This document shows, piece after piece, positions 6,201-15,100 of a stretch of DNA of 17,530 nucleotides; position 1 is the first letter of the stretch; each line of letters starts with the position of its first letter. This DNA comes from Flavobacteriales bacterium. GTDB taxonomy: Bacteria; Bacteroidota; Bacteroidia; Flavobacteriales; BACL11. Made by a program: the position numbers and the translations under genes. The notes below the pieces were generated by a model that made no database searches, was not told where the DNA came from, and saw only the letters and a list, made by a program, of their open reading frames with translations. Location of the stretch: NCBI GenBank assembly GCA_002730985.1, contig PCBP01000015.1:1-17530 (forward strand), in the 5' to 3' direction.

Positions 6201-9200
6201 AACATTTAAAATAGTAGAAGATTCGGTATAAGCGGATGAAAGATTAACAGAAGTATCATATGGATTAGTCGTAAATGTAGTATCTGGACTATTATAAGAA
6301 CCACTTCTATGATTTGCTTGAGCAGTTCTAAAGGTTATTAGACTAGTACCATCAGATAAAGTTCCCTCAACTTCTTCTCCAACCACAAATGACCCAGAAG
6401 TCATTGTAATTTCAAGTAGTTTTGGAATTATATCAACATTAGATCTTCCAGCAAAGAATGGGTAATATCTTGTATTTGGTTTTAATCCGAATGTATTAAA
6501 TGCAACATTTCGGGATCTCATGAATGTATCAGCTACACTACTTGTTAAAACAACATCTAAAGTTGTTCCTGCTGTATCACCAAGAGTAGTAACTTCTTCG
6601 TCAATATTTTCAGTCCTAACCCAAGTATCTGAGGATGGATTTAGTTTCATCCTACCTCTGAAAACCACTACCTCAAATGGATTAACGTTCTCAATTCTAC
6701 TTGCGAATGTATTTTGAATCCAAGAAATTGAATCATACTTTAATGTAATTAAATCACCAGTTTTTTGACAATTAGAATCTAATAAATCTAAATTGGTACT
6801 AAAATCTGCAGTCCCATAATTAATTGATGGATTTAAACCCAATTCTGGAGAGTTAGTCCACTTATTCAATGGAACAACCATTTCATCAGTATTAGTATCA
6901 ATATCAACTCGACAATCTAAATTAGATCTATCCATTCTAAGAGTATCTTTGAAGTCATCTACAAAGAATCCAGACTTGAATCTATCACCAGTAGCGTCTC
7001 TAACTTGTAAAGACTTAGTGCCAAGTTCAAGCATAGTTAAACTTGTAACTATTTCTAAATTTGTTACTCTCTTATCACTTTTTCCAATATCTCTCATTGT
7101 ATATCTCTTATTATCGATAAGAGATATTTTTGCATCTTTTGGATTATACAAATATGCAGGTAAATGAATTGTTGCAACATGCATTGCATCATCAATTAAT
7201 AAAGGTTCTTTAGGTGATAAGTTTGGAACACCTTTAATTAATGAATATACTCCTAAATTTTCTTCTCCAGGAGTAAGAACTAACTTATCAATTCTTGGTA
7301 AATACCAACTATATCCTAAAGTAGAATCAGCTTCAGGTGATACAACTAAAGTTGATGTTGCACCACTATTACTAAAATCTCTACTTGTAAATGCAAATGG
7401 TGATTTATTTGTATCAGTAAATTCAGATACTCTTGGTCTAAAATCAAGTGTATCAGTTGCTCTTACACCATTACCTAAAGTAGGAATATCATAGGTGTAT
7501 CTATCTTTAGTATATGAATTAGCAGTAAATACATCTCCAGTATCACTAGATGGGACAGTAAAATTATCATAGATTACCAATAACTCTCTAGATGGTGCTG
7601 CAAGATTTCTCTTTCTTACCAATCGTGAATAGTCATAAAACTGTTCTCTTTGACCCTTATCTAAAGTATACCTATTTGTTATATTTAAATAATTACCTAA
7701 AGTTACATTTTGTAAAGTAGTAGAAATATTAGATTCGTCAAAAGTAATTATTTCTCCAAGAATAAATTTATTAGCATTTAAATATGCTATTCCAATTGTA
7801 GTTGCATTATCTCTTGATACAATTTGAGCAACAGCATTACTCTCACTACCAGTAACCTTTTCTCCAACTACTGAATTTACATCTAATCCAAGTCCAGAAA
7901 TAAAGACCAATTTATCTAATGTAGGACTTGTTGTATCCTTAGATTCAAGAACAGAAACAACATTACATACATCAGGAACATTCAAAGATATTTCTTTATC
8001 TTGTACTCTTAATCCATAGAAATTACTAGTTGTTAATCCACTAATATTAGTACTAATACCTGAAGATTTATTAACAACAAGTTGAGTACTTCTATTAAAT
8101 TCTTTAAGTTTATCTTTAATTGATTGTTTTTCTATAGTAACATTAACGGTACATGCAGTATTACTTAAACCATTGAAAGTAACTCTACTACCATTTTGTT
8201 GTCTAGTAAATTGATCACTTGTTAAATTCTCTATACTTCCATCACTATAACTAATTGAATATTTTTGAGTATCAAAGTTACTAAAAAATGCACTAGTTAT
8301 TCCAGTTATATCCGTAACATTAACAACTAATGAACCACTGGATGGAGTTTTATTTAATACTTGAGCAGATATTTCTAATTCTGAAGATGATAAATCAACC
8401 GCAGAAACATTAGGTATATCTAATACAGAATAAAGACCAGACTCTTGATTATCTATTATCTGAGGTCTTACTATAGAAAGAGCAACTCCTGTAGAAACTC
8501 CTACAAATCCAGTTGTAATTCCAACTACTTCAGGAACTCCTGCTACAGTTAATGTCTTTTTATCTGGAGAGACATCAGTAACTTTATTGAGGTTTGGTGA
8601 AGTATATGCAACACCTGCAACAGGACTTGCTGTATACTTAACTATTGATCCTACTTTAATATCATTAAAAGTATTTCCTGGCGACACTATAGTACCACTC
8701 ATAGCTTTATGAACACCAGTACCAGTAGGATCTACATTAACTGTAGCATTTGCAGCCCATCCTGGAACAGAAGATTCTCTTAAAACAGTATTAGCAGAGA
8801 AATCAGCAGCAATTCCTGTAAATGAACTAGAATCCTGATATACAGATTTTATATCATTTGTTTCATACTGTCTAACAGCAGTAATAGATCTACTAAATTC
8901 TTCTTTTTCATTAATTAAAATTCTTTCTCCAACAAGAAATGTTCCTGAAGTTTGTGACAATTTAAGAGCAGTTGTTCCACTTGCTGCAACTTGTAAATAT
9001 CCTGTAGCATCACTACTAACACCACGAACAAATGTACCAATAGGAGCCTGATTGGCATTTAATGATACTCCAATTGTTAATGTAGTATATGTTTGAACAT
9101 CAAATAGATATAAATCCCATTCACTAGCAGCATTTTGATATGGAGTATTTCTAAGTCCAAATGAATATACTCTCGCAACACCAATTTCTGTGCCAGATGC

Positions 9201-10502
9201 TGATGTAGGACTTGTTCCATCCTGTTTCACATCACTTTGCAATTTAACTAAATTAGTAGCATTATTTAAACCAACAAAAGGTGTTCCACTTACATTATCA
9301 ACCCTAATTAAAGAACCTAGTTCATAATCAAGTTTTGCAGATTCTGCAGATTCGGTATCTCTAGGTTTGTCAAAATCTAAAATTTCACCACCTGGTCTAA
9401 CAACACGATACCCTTTAACGTATGCTGTTATAGGATCAATATCAACACAACCCAAACCTTCACTTGGAACATTTCCTTGTTCAGTAATTTGATTTGATTT
9501 GTAAACACCATCACTAGTTATTAAATCATTTAAAGAATTTAATACATTAAGTCTAGCATTACCTAATGAATAATTTCCAGATTCTTCATAAGTTCTTGCT
9601 GCAAAATACTTATTAATTTCGTTATATATTGAAAAATCTTGTACTTTCTTTAATTCACCTTCCCTAAGTTTAATTATTTCAATGAAATTAGTATCGTTAA
9701 AATCTGTAAGAGATTTTTTTGCTAGTGTAGTAGTAATTTTTAATCTATCTGCACCTGGAGCAGCATAGTTAGAGAATCCCCTAGCATTATCATATAATTG
9801 TGGATCATCTTTTGCAGTAACAATAGTTTCTAAAATATTTAATCCAACTCTATAACTTGGAGTATTATCATATGGATCTAGAATTATAGTATCTGCAGCA
9901 ACATCTACAAAAGTTCCTCTAATAAAATAAACTCCAGCAGACATTTTAACTGCACTACCAACTGCAGTTGCACTAGATTCTATTAAATTAGCTACACTAT
10001 CCCCACTACTAATAGTAGTATTTCCATAAACAATATCTTCTTCAGCAAGTAAAGGTTCACCATCACTTAAACCTTGATCAACATTATTATTATCCGCAGT
10101 TAAATACTTAACAAAAAGAGTTAAGTCTGTAATATCATCAGAATCCGATACTAATTTACAATCATTAACTAAAACTTTTACCCCAGAATTTTGCCCTTTT
10201 AGTTCTTTTCCTTTTAATTCTTTAACATATAAAGAAACTGGAAGACCAAGATGTTCTGAATCCAACTTAACAGCATAATATTTGTCATCATATATTACAC
10301 TTCCAGGAATGACTAATGATCCTTCCTTGAATATATGAGTTCCAAATGAATCTATTTGATTCTGTAGGATTGATTGGAGAGTTGTTAGTTCTCGTGCTTG
10401 GACAGGTCTTCCTGGTCTAAATAAAACCTTGTAAAAATTATCTGCCGTGTCAAAGTCATCATAATATGGACTTATATCTAAATTAGTTTTCTGTAATGAC
10501 AT
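3279..10502 (-). CDS. Giant DUF4815-type baseplate/tail structural protein
   Basis: This 2407-residue protein is the largest product here. The N terminus (MSLQKTNLDISPYYDDFDTA, then VLFRPGRPVQARELTTLQSI near residues 27-46) and YFAARTYEESGNYSLG (about 298-313) are what I recognise as the DUF4815 family of phage tail/baseplate proteins. Further conserved-looking blocks are FYDYSRLVRKRN (about 945), DTLDFRPRV (about 1015), RYTMRDIGKSDKRVTNLE (about 1130), FMRSRNVAFNTFGLKPNTRY (about 1326) and DPLAQSFTVDETGAFLSELD (about 1567). The last begins a beta-sandwich-like segment ending near KYKLWVARMGE. F-x-[VL]-GE repeats occur near 520, 876, 911 and 1366, and G-x-G-[FY] modules near 1834 and 1880. 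The C-terminal 135 residues (from ACYISQRVNLANPSTSLKVL to PPRFQDLRVIALA) look like a separate beta domain. The gene lies in the T4 gp9-gp11 slot, starts 3 bases after gp8, and has only a weak ribosome site. No peptidase, lyase or lysozyme motif was recognised. A wedge or peripheral baseplate role is likely but inferred. Confidence 0.78.
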   Translation of the reverse strand: MSLQKTNLDISPYYDDFDTADNFYKVLFRPGRPVQARELTTLQSILQNQIDSFGTHIFKEGSLVIPGSVIYDDKYYAVKLDSEHLGLPVSLYVKELKGKELKGQNSGVKVLVNDCKLVSDSDDITDLTLFVKYLTADNNNVDQGLSDGEPLLAEEDIVYGNTTISSGDSVANLIESSATAVGSAVKMSAGVYFIRGTFVDVAADTIILDPYDNTPSYRVGLNILETIVTAKDDPQLYDNARGFSNYAAPGADRLKITTTLAKKSLTDFNDTNFIEIIKLREGELKKVQDFSIYNEINKYFAARTYEESGNYSLGNARLNVLNSLNDLITSDGVYKSNQITEQGNVPSEGLGCVDIDPITAYVKGYRVVRPGGEILDFDKPRDTESAESAKLDYELGSLIRVDNVSGTPFVGLNNATNLVKLQSDVKQDGTSPTSASGTEIGVARVYSFGLRNTPYQNAASEWDLYLFDVQTYTTLTIGVSLNANQAPIGTFVRGVSSDATGYLQVAASGTTALKLSQTSGTFLVGERILINEKEEFSRSITAVRQYETNDIKSVYQDSSSFTGIAADFSANTVLRESSVPGWAANATVNVDPTGTGVHKAMSGTIVSPGNTFNDIKVGSIVKYTASPVAGVAYTSPNLNKVTDVSPDKKTLTVAGVPEVVGITTGFVGVSTGVALSIVRPQIIDNQESGLYSVLDIPNVSAVDLSSSELEISAQVLNKTPSSGSLVVNVTDITGITSAFFSNFDTQKYSISYSDGSIENLTSDQFTRQQNGSRVTFNGLSNTACTVNVTIEKQSIKDKLKEFNRSTQLVVNKSSGISTNISGLTTSNFYGLRVQDKEISLNVPDVCNVVSVLESKDTTSPTLDKLVFISGLGLDVNSVVGEKVTGSESNAVAQIVSRDNATTIGIAYLNANKFILGEIITFDESNISTTLQNVTLGNYLNITNRYTLDKGQREQFYDYSRLVRKRNLAAPSRELLVIYDNFTVPSSDTGDVFTANSYTKDRYTYDIPTLGNGVRATDTLDFRPRVSEFTDTNKSPFAFTSRDFSNSGATSTLVVSPEADSTLGYSWYLPRIDKLVLTPGEENLGVYSLIKGVPNLSPKEPLLIDDAMHVATIHLPAYLYNPKDAKISLIDNKRYTMRDIGKSDKRVTNLEIVTSLTMLELGTKSLQVRDATGDRFKSGFFVDDFKDTLRMDRSNLDCRVDIDTNTDEMVVPLNKWTNSPELGLNPSINYGTADFSTNLDLLDSNCQKTGDLITLKYDSISWIQNTFASRIENVNPFEVVVFRGRMKLNPSSDTWVRTENIDEEVTTLGDTAGTTLDVVLTSSVADTFMRSRNVAFNTFGLKPNTRYYPFFAGRSNVDIIPKLLEITMTSGSFVVGEEVEGTLSDGTSLITFRTAQANHRSGSYNSPDTTFTTNPYDTSVNLSSAYTESSTILNVDTNALAKDAQGSYYGRVQTGLKLVGKSSGAIATISNIRLIADNLGNVLGSFFIRNPYAGDTLIWGSTPGLRFENGAKTFRLTSSETNANPLPGDEDTSAGITRGQETYTTNGIVDTYTRTTTIIRERPRPEPEYDDPLAQSFTVDETGAFLSELDLYFAEKDPVQKITIQIRDVQLGTPTNQLVADYSEVDLDPSQLDANGDSIIKTSTDASLPTRVTFPSPIYLEARKEYAVVILAPSTTKYKLWVARMGEATIETVALGEGSQAIISKQYLGGSLFKSQNGTIWSPSQFEDLKFSLYKCSFIKNTNADLTFYNSALGSNMKQILEMPQSNPIKTYPRKLRVGFSNVDVDAPMAIADFKPQTRFSAWGGGSGSGVPADANGYFEQVGGDIASVSLSGVGTGFKPSSTYTGVPMYNISGQGSGAIGVVTTNASGGVDNAVITTNGTGYVVGDVIGFTTESLGTDKKGSDATLTVTANHHLNVLYLTDVQGESFTNGNELIVERPDGTYSVGVGTTVIASSAVVSDLYSGNVFEVNQYNHSMVSTSNRVSVKNLAPNTIPVNLTADLASDGTSITVGAGNTSTFTTSEGIATTKGYVKVGDEIIYYSAITTDGLTIGTRAFGGTSQSTHTIGDQVFKYELNGISLVGINTVHDMPTNATLNANKTIDSYFLEAKRTGRTNLPDRSTGINQLSFTDEGFGGGSSALVSKNFQYDAFMPSFNVLTPGSGTGITAQLRSVSGTSEGGSEASFNDMGYTSVEFNELNRLSSPRLLCSEVDEQLRLQNLPRNKSVTLVASLTSADSNLSPVVDTMNGSLWFLRNRLNNPVSDYTVDSRVRQITGDPHAACYISQRVNLANPSTSLKVLVGAYRGPTSDFRVLYRLFKPDSSEVEQTYDLFPGFDNLRDLDIEKQVIDPGKNSGKPDVPVIASKENQFLDYEFTANNLDEFTGFQIKIVISGTNEADPPRFQDLRVIALA
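7101..7127. repeat. Inverted repeat inside the 2407-residue gene, followed by T-run on plus strand
   Basis: ATATCTCTTA (7101-7110) pairs perfectly with TAAGAGATAT (7118-7127). One more T-A pair can form inward, giving an 11-bp stem and a 5-base loop. On the plus strand it is followed by TTTTT, giving terminator-like geometry for antisense transcription, although the stem is AT-rich. On the sense strand an extra copy of one arm lies 14 bases away (7087-7094), so two hairpins could compete. It is fully coding (SLIDNKRYTM region), so it may be chance. Confidence 0.45.
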
Positions 10503-10505
10503 GTT

Positions 10506-12152
10506 TTAAAATTCCAGGATAACCTTGATGTCTTCTTTTTGTCTTGCATCTCTACTGATTAATGGTCTATTATCCAGATAGATTATATCACCCGACTCAT
10601 TATTTATCTCAGAACTAGCGATGCCATCTGTAAATTCAGCACCTAGTTCAACAATTTTATTTCCAGTAGGATTAGTAGTAATTCCAGAGAAAATTGTATT
10701 AATTCCAACAGACCATCCACTACCACCTTCTTGCTTAACAAGTTCGGTAGCAGATGATTGGAAATTATAAATTGATCCTGAAGAATTAGCTAATTCTGTA
10801 ATACCACTTCTATCAGTTTGATCTCCAGTTGATTGGTTGAAATATAAAGATCTATCTTGATAATACTTTATAACAGCAATCTTTGGAGTATCTTCCGATA
10901 TAATATCATAAGATACAACATATGCTCTTGCTTGACCCACTGTAGTATCACCAGATTTAATATCTTGGGTCATAATATCCCCAACATTAATAGTGGTAGC
11001 AGATGGAAAATCATCCAAATACAATGAAGATACTGAAGAAAATTGATTTTCAGTAAATAACTGTGTAGATCCAATAGATGTTGGATTTTTTACAATACCA
11101 ATTTGAGCAAATTTAGTATCAATTGGAAAATCCTTTGTAGAATCATCAAATCTAGCATATACTAAAATTCTATCTGCACCCAATTCCTTATATAAATCAT
11201 ACCCATGACCTTTTGATGGTGGTATAATTGGAATTAATTTTGCAGGAGTAGCTCCACTTAATGCGGAAGATGAAATACTACTTAAATCAACCATTCCATA
11301 AGTATATCCTTTACCACCTACAGAAACTTGTGTTTTAGTTATTTTAGTATTAACAACATCAACAACAACTTTACCACCTGATCCGTCACCAACAATATTA
11401 AATTCTTGACCAGTGCTACCAGCATATCCATTGCCTTGATCTGCAATGAATACATTTTTAATTTGGTTGTTATTTACATCAGAATTACCATTATCTCTAA
11501 CTGCTGTTATTTGAGCGTTAGTAGATGATGACCAATCATTAGGAAGAGGTACAAATTCAGTTGCATCAAACTTTATAATATCACTTGGAGCGACTGTAAA
11601 TAGATACTTCCAAATATAACCATCATCAGTATCACCAGATGCTCTGGTTGGTTCTAATCCTGTAAATGTTGGTTCATTCTGAGATCTACTTCCTTCAGTG
11701 TTAATTCCACTTGATCCATTTTGAATACAAACATAAACATTAAAATCTTTATTAATTACAAAATAATTAGCATCATATAACCTAGCAGAATCAGTTACAG
11801 GAGACTGATTAGTAGAACTATAATCCTGACGATATATTTCATACCTAGTTCCACTAGCCCAACTTACTTTTCTAATAACTCTTCGTATATTATCCGTACT
11901 AATCTTTTTACCAAAGACCATCGTATCTTTAGAATGATTTAAATAATTAATATCATCAGTTGGATTTGGTGGACTAGAATTCCAAGCACTATCACTAGTT
12001 GCTCTACCAAATGCTGGAGTTGTACCACTAAGAGTAATACCTGGATTTGATAGACCTACAAACACATAATAAGAATTTGAGGTGTCATTAACATCCCCCA
12101 AAAAATTACTAGCATTATTAATTCTAAATTGATCTGTTACAATAGCCGCCAT
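10506..12152 (-). CDS. 8: Baseplate wedge subunit gp8
   Basis: This 548-residue protein aligns by eye with both ends of T4 gp8, a dimeric baseplate wedge component of about 334 residues. AIVTDQFRINN (residues 3-13) matches T4 AIVTSKFR. DDGYIWKYLFTV (about 175-186) matches T4 GDGYVWEYLFEI. The C terminus SGDIIYLDNRPLISRDARQK, then EDIKVILEF, matches T4 SGEMIYMENRPPIIMAMDQT, then EEINILFTF. The protein is about 210 residues longer than T4 gp8. Part of the excess is a central insertion (about 225-300) with two glycine-turn repeats, DQGNGYAG and GGKGYTYG. Its start follows a perfect TATAAATA late element by 20 bases. No clear Shine-Dalgarno sequence is present, only an A-rich leader. It precedes the giant DUF4815 gene by 3 bases. 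In T4 gp8 also lies just before genes 9-12, which supports the assignment. Confidence 0.9.
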   Translation of the reverse strand: MAAIVTDQFRINNASNFLGDVNDTSNSYYVFVGLSNPGITLSGTTPAFGRATSDSAWNSSPPNPTDDINYLNHSKDTMVFGKKISTDNIRRVIRKVSWASGTRYEIYRQDYSSTNQSPVTDSARLYDANYFVINKDFNVYVCIQNGSSGINTEGSRSQNEPTFTGLEPTRASGDTDDGYIWKYLFTVAPSDIIKFDATEFVPLPNDWSSSTNAQITAVRDNGNSDVNNNQIKNVFIADQGNGYAGSTGQEFNIVGDGSGGKVVVDVVNTKITKTQVSVGGKGYTYGMVDLSSISSSALSGATPAKLIPIIPPSKGHGYDLYKELGADRILVYARFDDSTKDFPIDTKFAQIGIVKNPTSIGSTQLFTENQFSSVSSLYLDDFPSATTINVGDIMTQDIKSGDTTVGQARAYVVSYDIISEDTPKIAVIKYYQDRSLYFNQSTGDQTDRSGITELANSSGSIYNFQSSATELVKQEGGSGWSVGINTIFSGITTNPTGNKIVELGAEFTDGIASSEINNESGDIIYLDNRPLISRDARQKEDIKVILEF

Positions 12153-12172
12153 TTTCTATAGCTTTTTTTCTT

Positions 12173-12180
12173 TATTTATA
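12173..12180 (-). promoter_or_regulatory. T4-type late promoter (TATAAATA) driving gp8 and downstream genes
   Basis: On the minus strand 12180-12173 reads TATAAATA, a perfect match to the T4 late -10 element. It lies in the 33-base gap between the 1779-residue gene and gp8, and ends 20 bases before the gp8 ATG. Expected leader is about 14 bases and is A-rich. No hairpin terminator for the upstream gene is visible in the gap, so read-through transcripts are likely as well. Confidence 0.8.
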
Positions 12181-12185
12181 CTAAT

Positions 12186-15100
12186 TTATGCAGGATCATT
12201 TAATGCACCAGTATTTCTAATACCAACATTCCTTCTTTGGACTCTTGGGAAGGTTGTTAATCCTACGTTAACAGTCTTAGAGGTTACTCCAATTGATATT
12301 GGATTAGAACTTCTACTGATTCCTGATAATCTACCCCAAGAGAAATTACCAGATCCTTCACCAGTTGTTCCTATACCTATTATGCTAGTTGAATTTGAAT
12401 CAACATCTGCAATAAAGTCTGCCCTATTTGAAGATCTATTAATAGATCTAACATAATATATATTATCCAAATATGTGGTACCAATTCCCACAACTGCAGC
12501 ATTGCCGCCAGGTGCAGTTCCATCTATAGATGTCACTCCAGTTCCAATTGAAGTATTATAAACATAAATTGGATACCCATTTACTAAAGTTGTAAAATCA
12601 CCAGAGTCTTTCTCAAGGAAGAACTTAAGTGCTAAAGTTCCTGTACCACCACTTCCAAATGCTGTTGATATTCCAGTAACTATTCCAGAGAACCCTTGAA
12701 TAGCAGCAGGTGCAATATTAGTAACAGTTTCTTTAGGAAGCACTGGAAGAGGAGCAATAACTTCAGGTTCTTGTCCACTAACATATCCAAGACCAGGATT
12801 TGTAATATGGATTGAAGCAATAGATCCATTTGTTATTGTGGCAGTAGCAGTAGCAGTAGTTCCTACACCTGCAGCAATCTTTATTCTTGGTGCAGATAGT
12901 GATACTGGAACTGTAGTAGTACTAAATCCACTTCCACCACTAACAATTGTAATAGAACTAACAGTACCACCAGCAGAAACATTAGCAGTAAGTGCAGCTC
13001 CTGTTAATGTTTGATTCTCATTAACTATAAATGCTCCAATATTTTTATTCTCATAATCAAATAATTCAGTAGAATCTAAGAAGATTTCTGTATCTGTAGT
13101 TGTTAGATCACCAATTATTCTTGCATTAGGGAATACTAATGGTTCAATAGAAGGTCTTGATTTAGAAACAATACTACCGTTGATAGTCTTATCAACTTTT
13201 TGCTTTAACCAAGTTAATGGTCTAAGGGTATCTTCATCAATACCTCTACCAAAGTATAAATTAGTTTCAACTTGATCTGAAGTTGATATTCCACTAATTG
13301 TTCTTCTGTCCTGATTAACACTTCCAGTAAGATAATTCTTCTTATTAACTTCTACATCATCACCAGATTTTAATGTTTCAACAACATCAGTGAAAGTAAC
13401 ATCTACACCATTAGTTCCTTTGTAGAAGAAAATAGCTACGTCATCATATTGGTCAGGTGCTTCAGTAAATATAAAACTAGTTCCTCCCCCAAAGATATAT
13501 GCTTCACCTGGAACTTGTAAAACACCATTAACAAAGATCAATAAAAGTGCTTCTAAGTCTATGGAAGCATCATCACCTCTTTGGAATGATACTAATTCTC
13601 CATCAAAGTTTAATGGGAATCTTTTTCTAACTCCATCTTGAAGTTTAGCAATATCATCAATATAATCAAATTCTCCAACATTCCAAGAAGAGAATGTGTC
13701 TGTAAAGACTTGATTAACACTAAATTCTAAAGGTGTTAAAAGAGAAGAGAAATATCTATCAGTTACTATTCCAAGAGGTACGAAAGTATCTCCCTTTCTA
13801 AATCCAAATCCAGATCTAGATATACCAAAATCTTTAACTTCATAAGAAATAGAACCTATTCCAGTTGTAGAACTGGCACCAACTTTAAGATCTAATCTAA
13901 GTGCAGTTCCTGTTTCTGTGGTTGACCCTAATCCCAATCTTGTCAATCCTTGAATATCAAGATTTTCATATGCAGGAGATGGTGTTAAAATTCTTGGATT
14001 AACATATCCAGCACCACCATCACTAATAGTCATCTTTAATCCACCACCACTATGAGCAGGTGATTTACCAACATTTAAAGTGAATGAAGTTGTAGTACCT
14101 ACAGACTCAACACCTATTGTTGCCTTATATGCAGGATCAGATCCTGGATTTTCTTTATTCTGTCTAGGATATGAGTGGTTACTAGTATTATTATCCTGAT
14201 CACATGTAAATGTAAATGCATTTGTAGAAATTGCTACAACATTATTAGCTTTTAGTATACCTGAAGAAGCTGCTGATACAAATGTATGATCTTTTGTATT
14301 AGTTGAAGGTACTGAATCTAAAACTTGAATTGCGAACGTATTAACAGTTGTGCTTGCAATTGATACCCACTTATTAAAAATTGGATCCGTTGATCTTGGG
14401 TATGGATGTTGAGTTTGATTACCATCAAGTTCACACGTGAATGTTAAAGAGTTTTCCTCAATCTTAACATAGTTTCCAACAAAGTACCCATGATTACTGG
14501 CAGTTGTAATTGTTATAATACCAACTGTTGGATTATATACAGCAGCTGTTGCTGTTTGGAAACCAGCAGCACTCATACCATGAGCATTATCTACAGTAAC
14601 TGTTAGAATACCACTTACTGGATCATATGCATTACCCAATCCACCTATTGAATATGGACTATAATAAGTTGTATCATCAACTAATATAGAACTTGATAGA
14701 CCACTTACATAAGTATGGGCATTTCCCTGTATAACAGTAGCAGTTATAACAGCACCAGTACCTCCACCACCAGCAGATCCAACACCAACTGTAATAGAAT
14801 CCGAAGTCGCAGTCTTAATATTCAACCATTCACCATTAGCTTCATCAGTTAAACGTGGATAATATTGTGTGCTTTGGAAATAATCACTAGAGCACTTAAA
14901 TGCCATAGAAGTAGTTGCAATACCAACAGTATTTGCAGATCTCTTAATAGAATTTGGAAGTGCACTTACCCAAGCATGTGTAGTAGTATTTGAAGAAGGA
15001 GTATATTCAAGAACATTTATTTCAAAGGTATCACCACCACTTACTGCTGTAATAGGAACCCATCTATCAGACATATAATCTGTAGATCTTGGATAAGGGT

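Noticed and set aside
3279..10502. Possible enzymatic tailspike or lysozyme domain in the giant protein
   Set aside because: No catalytic motif such as a lysozyme E-x8-D-x5-T or an SGNH block could be recognised. The sequence reads as structural beta modules throughout.
12161..12170. T-run (GCTTTTTTTC) before gp8 as a terminator
   Set aside because: There is no adequate stem beside it, only CTATAG, and on the transcribed strand it is an A-run, which does not end transcription. It more likely forms the A-rich leader of gp8.
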